From: Bacteroidales bacterium
Lineage (GTDB): Bacteria; Bacteroidota; Bacteroidia; Bacteroidales; F082
Reading direction: 5' to 3'
NCBI GenBank assembly: GCA_020853175.1
Contig: JADYZK010000102.1
Span: forward strand, 1-6,779
Length of the DNA: 6,779 bases
A program made the position numbers and the translations under genes. Below the pieces are notes generated by a model, which searched no databases, was not told where the DNA came from, and worked only from the letters and a program-made list of their open reading frames with translations. Below are positions 6,473-6,779 of the stretch, piece by piece (position 1 is the first letter of the stretch; every line of letters begins with the position of its first letter).

Positions 6473-6779
6473 AAGGCTAAATTTGAGCTTGTTCAGAATG
6501 AAGTAGGCTTTGAAGGGTCAACGCTTTTGATTTTAACGTTCACATTTTGACTTATAAACTGAATTTTCAAACCCATTCTTGGCCTATATTGACTGCATTT
6601 TTTTCCTGTGCATGGTCGAGTAATTCTCTTTTACGCGAGGCAGAATCTCTTTATACAAAGCAGAAATCGCTAAGGGGTTCCGTTTTTGGAGTGATAAAAG
6701 AAGAACGGTCTTCCACGTAGCAGATTATCTGGCGAGTTAGATAAAAAGCATTTTTTTGCCACGCACATGTGAGAAAACG
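6473..6779. other. Right-end region without an intact gene
   Basis: There is no intact open frame of note on the + strand. The 10-mer GCATTTTTTT occurs twice in direct orientation (6595-6604 and 6748-6757), bracketing most of the minus-strand remnant described separately. No clear terminator follows the metallopeptidase gene. Confidence 0.5.
6584..6724 (-). pseudogene. Probable remnant of a gene, possible winged-helix domain
   Basis: The minus strand is open for 46 codons from 6724 to a TAG stop at 6586-6584. The peptide starts SATWKTVLLLSLQKR, contains ALYKEILPRVKEN and ends RKKMQSI. It reads like real protein, with amphipathic helices and a Trp-Lys start followed by LYKEI, loosely like small winged-helix modules found beside restriction or DNA-modification genes. 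There is no start codon before it: two in-frame TAA stops lie just upstream on the minus strand (one at 6727-6725). It is therefore likely the broken end of a gene whose other part lies to the right or is lost. The family link is a guess from pattern; chance openness of a short frame cannot be excluded. Confidence 0.35.

Noticed and set aside
1..6779. CRISPR array, tRNA, rRNA or intact insertion sequence
   Set aside because: No regularly spaced direct repeats, no cloverleaf or rRNA motifs, and no transposase-like frame were seen.

Overview
The window is bacterial and most likely comes from a member of the Bacteroidota. The evidence is two good TAnnTTTG promoter boxes (745-752 and 5176-5183), A-rich leaders with few Shine-Dalgarno sites, a Bacteroidota-style Rhs core ending, lipoprotein and outer-membrane barrel types common in that phylum, and a LytS/LytTR-type two-component pair. 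I cannot name a genus. All six intact or partial genes read on the + strand.

Layout: (1) 1-549 is the 3' end of a gene that enters from the left. Its last third is the conserved Rhs-repeat core ending plus a short tail. Its first ~97 residues do not look like YD repeats and slightly resemble an M23-type peptidase lobe. (2) 550-791 is a non-coding gap with a 7-bp hairpin and a promoter. (3) 792-3625 is a run of four closely spaced genes: a small secreted outer-membrane barrel protein, a small lipoprotein, a membrane histidine kinase of the LytS/YpdA type, and a LytTR response regulator that overlaps the kinase by 20 bp. The layout suggests an envelope-sensing unit, possibly one operon. (4) 3714-4820 is a membrane-anchored alpha/beta hydrolase related to proline iminopeptidases. 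(5) 4821-5212 is a 392-bp gap full of inverted repeats that looks like a dispersed repeat or a structured RNA, followed by a promoter. (6) 5213-6472 is a secreted gluzincin-type (HExxH...E) metallopeptidase-like protein. (7) 6473-6779 has no intact gene, but its minus strand carries a 46-codon piece that looks like the remains of a protein.

How the genes may work together: the kinase and regulator form a complete phosphorelay (His183 to Asp54) with a LytTR DNA-binding output. The barrel and lipoprotein just upstream could be targets or sensory accessories, but nothing in the sequence proves it. The hydrolase and metallopeptidase are probably independent envelope or periplasmic enzymes with their own transcription. 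No tRNA, rRNA, CRISPR array or intact transposase was seen. The most unusual items are the chimeric Rhs ending, the inverted-repeat-dense gap and the minus-strand remnant.
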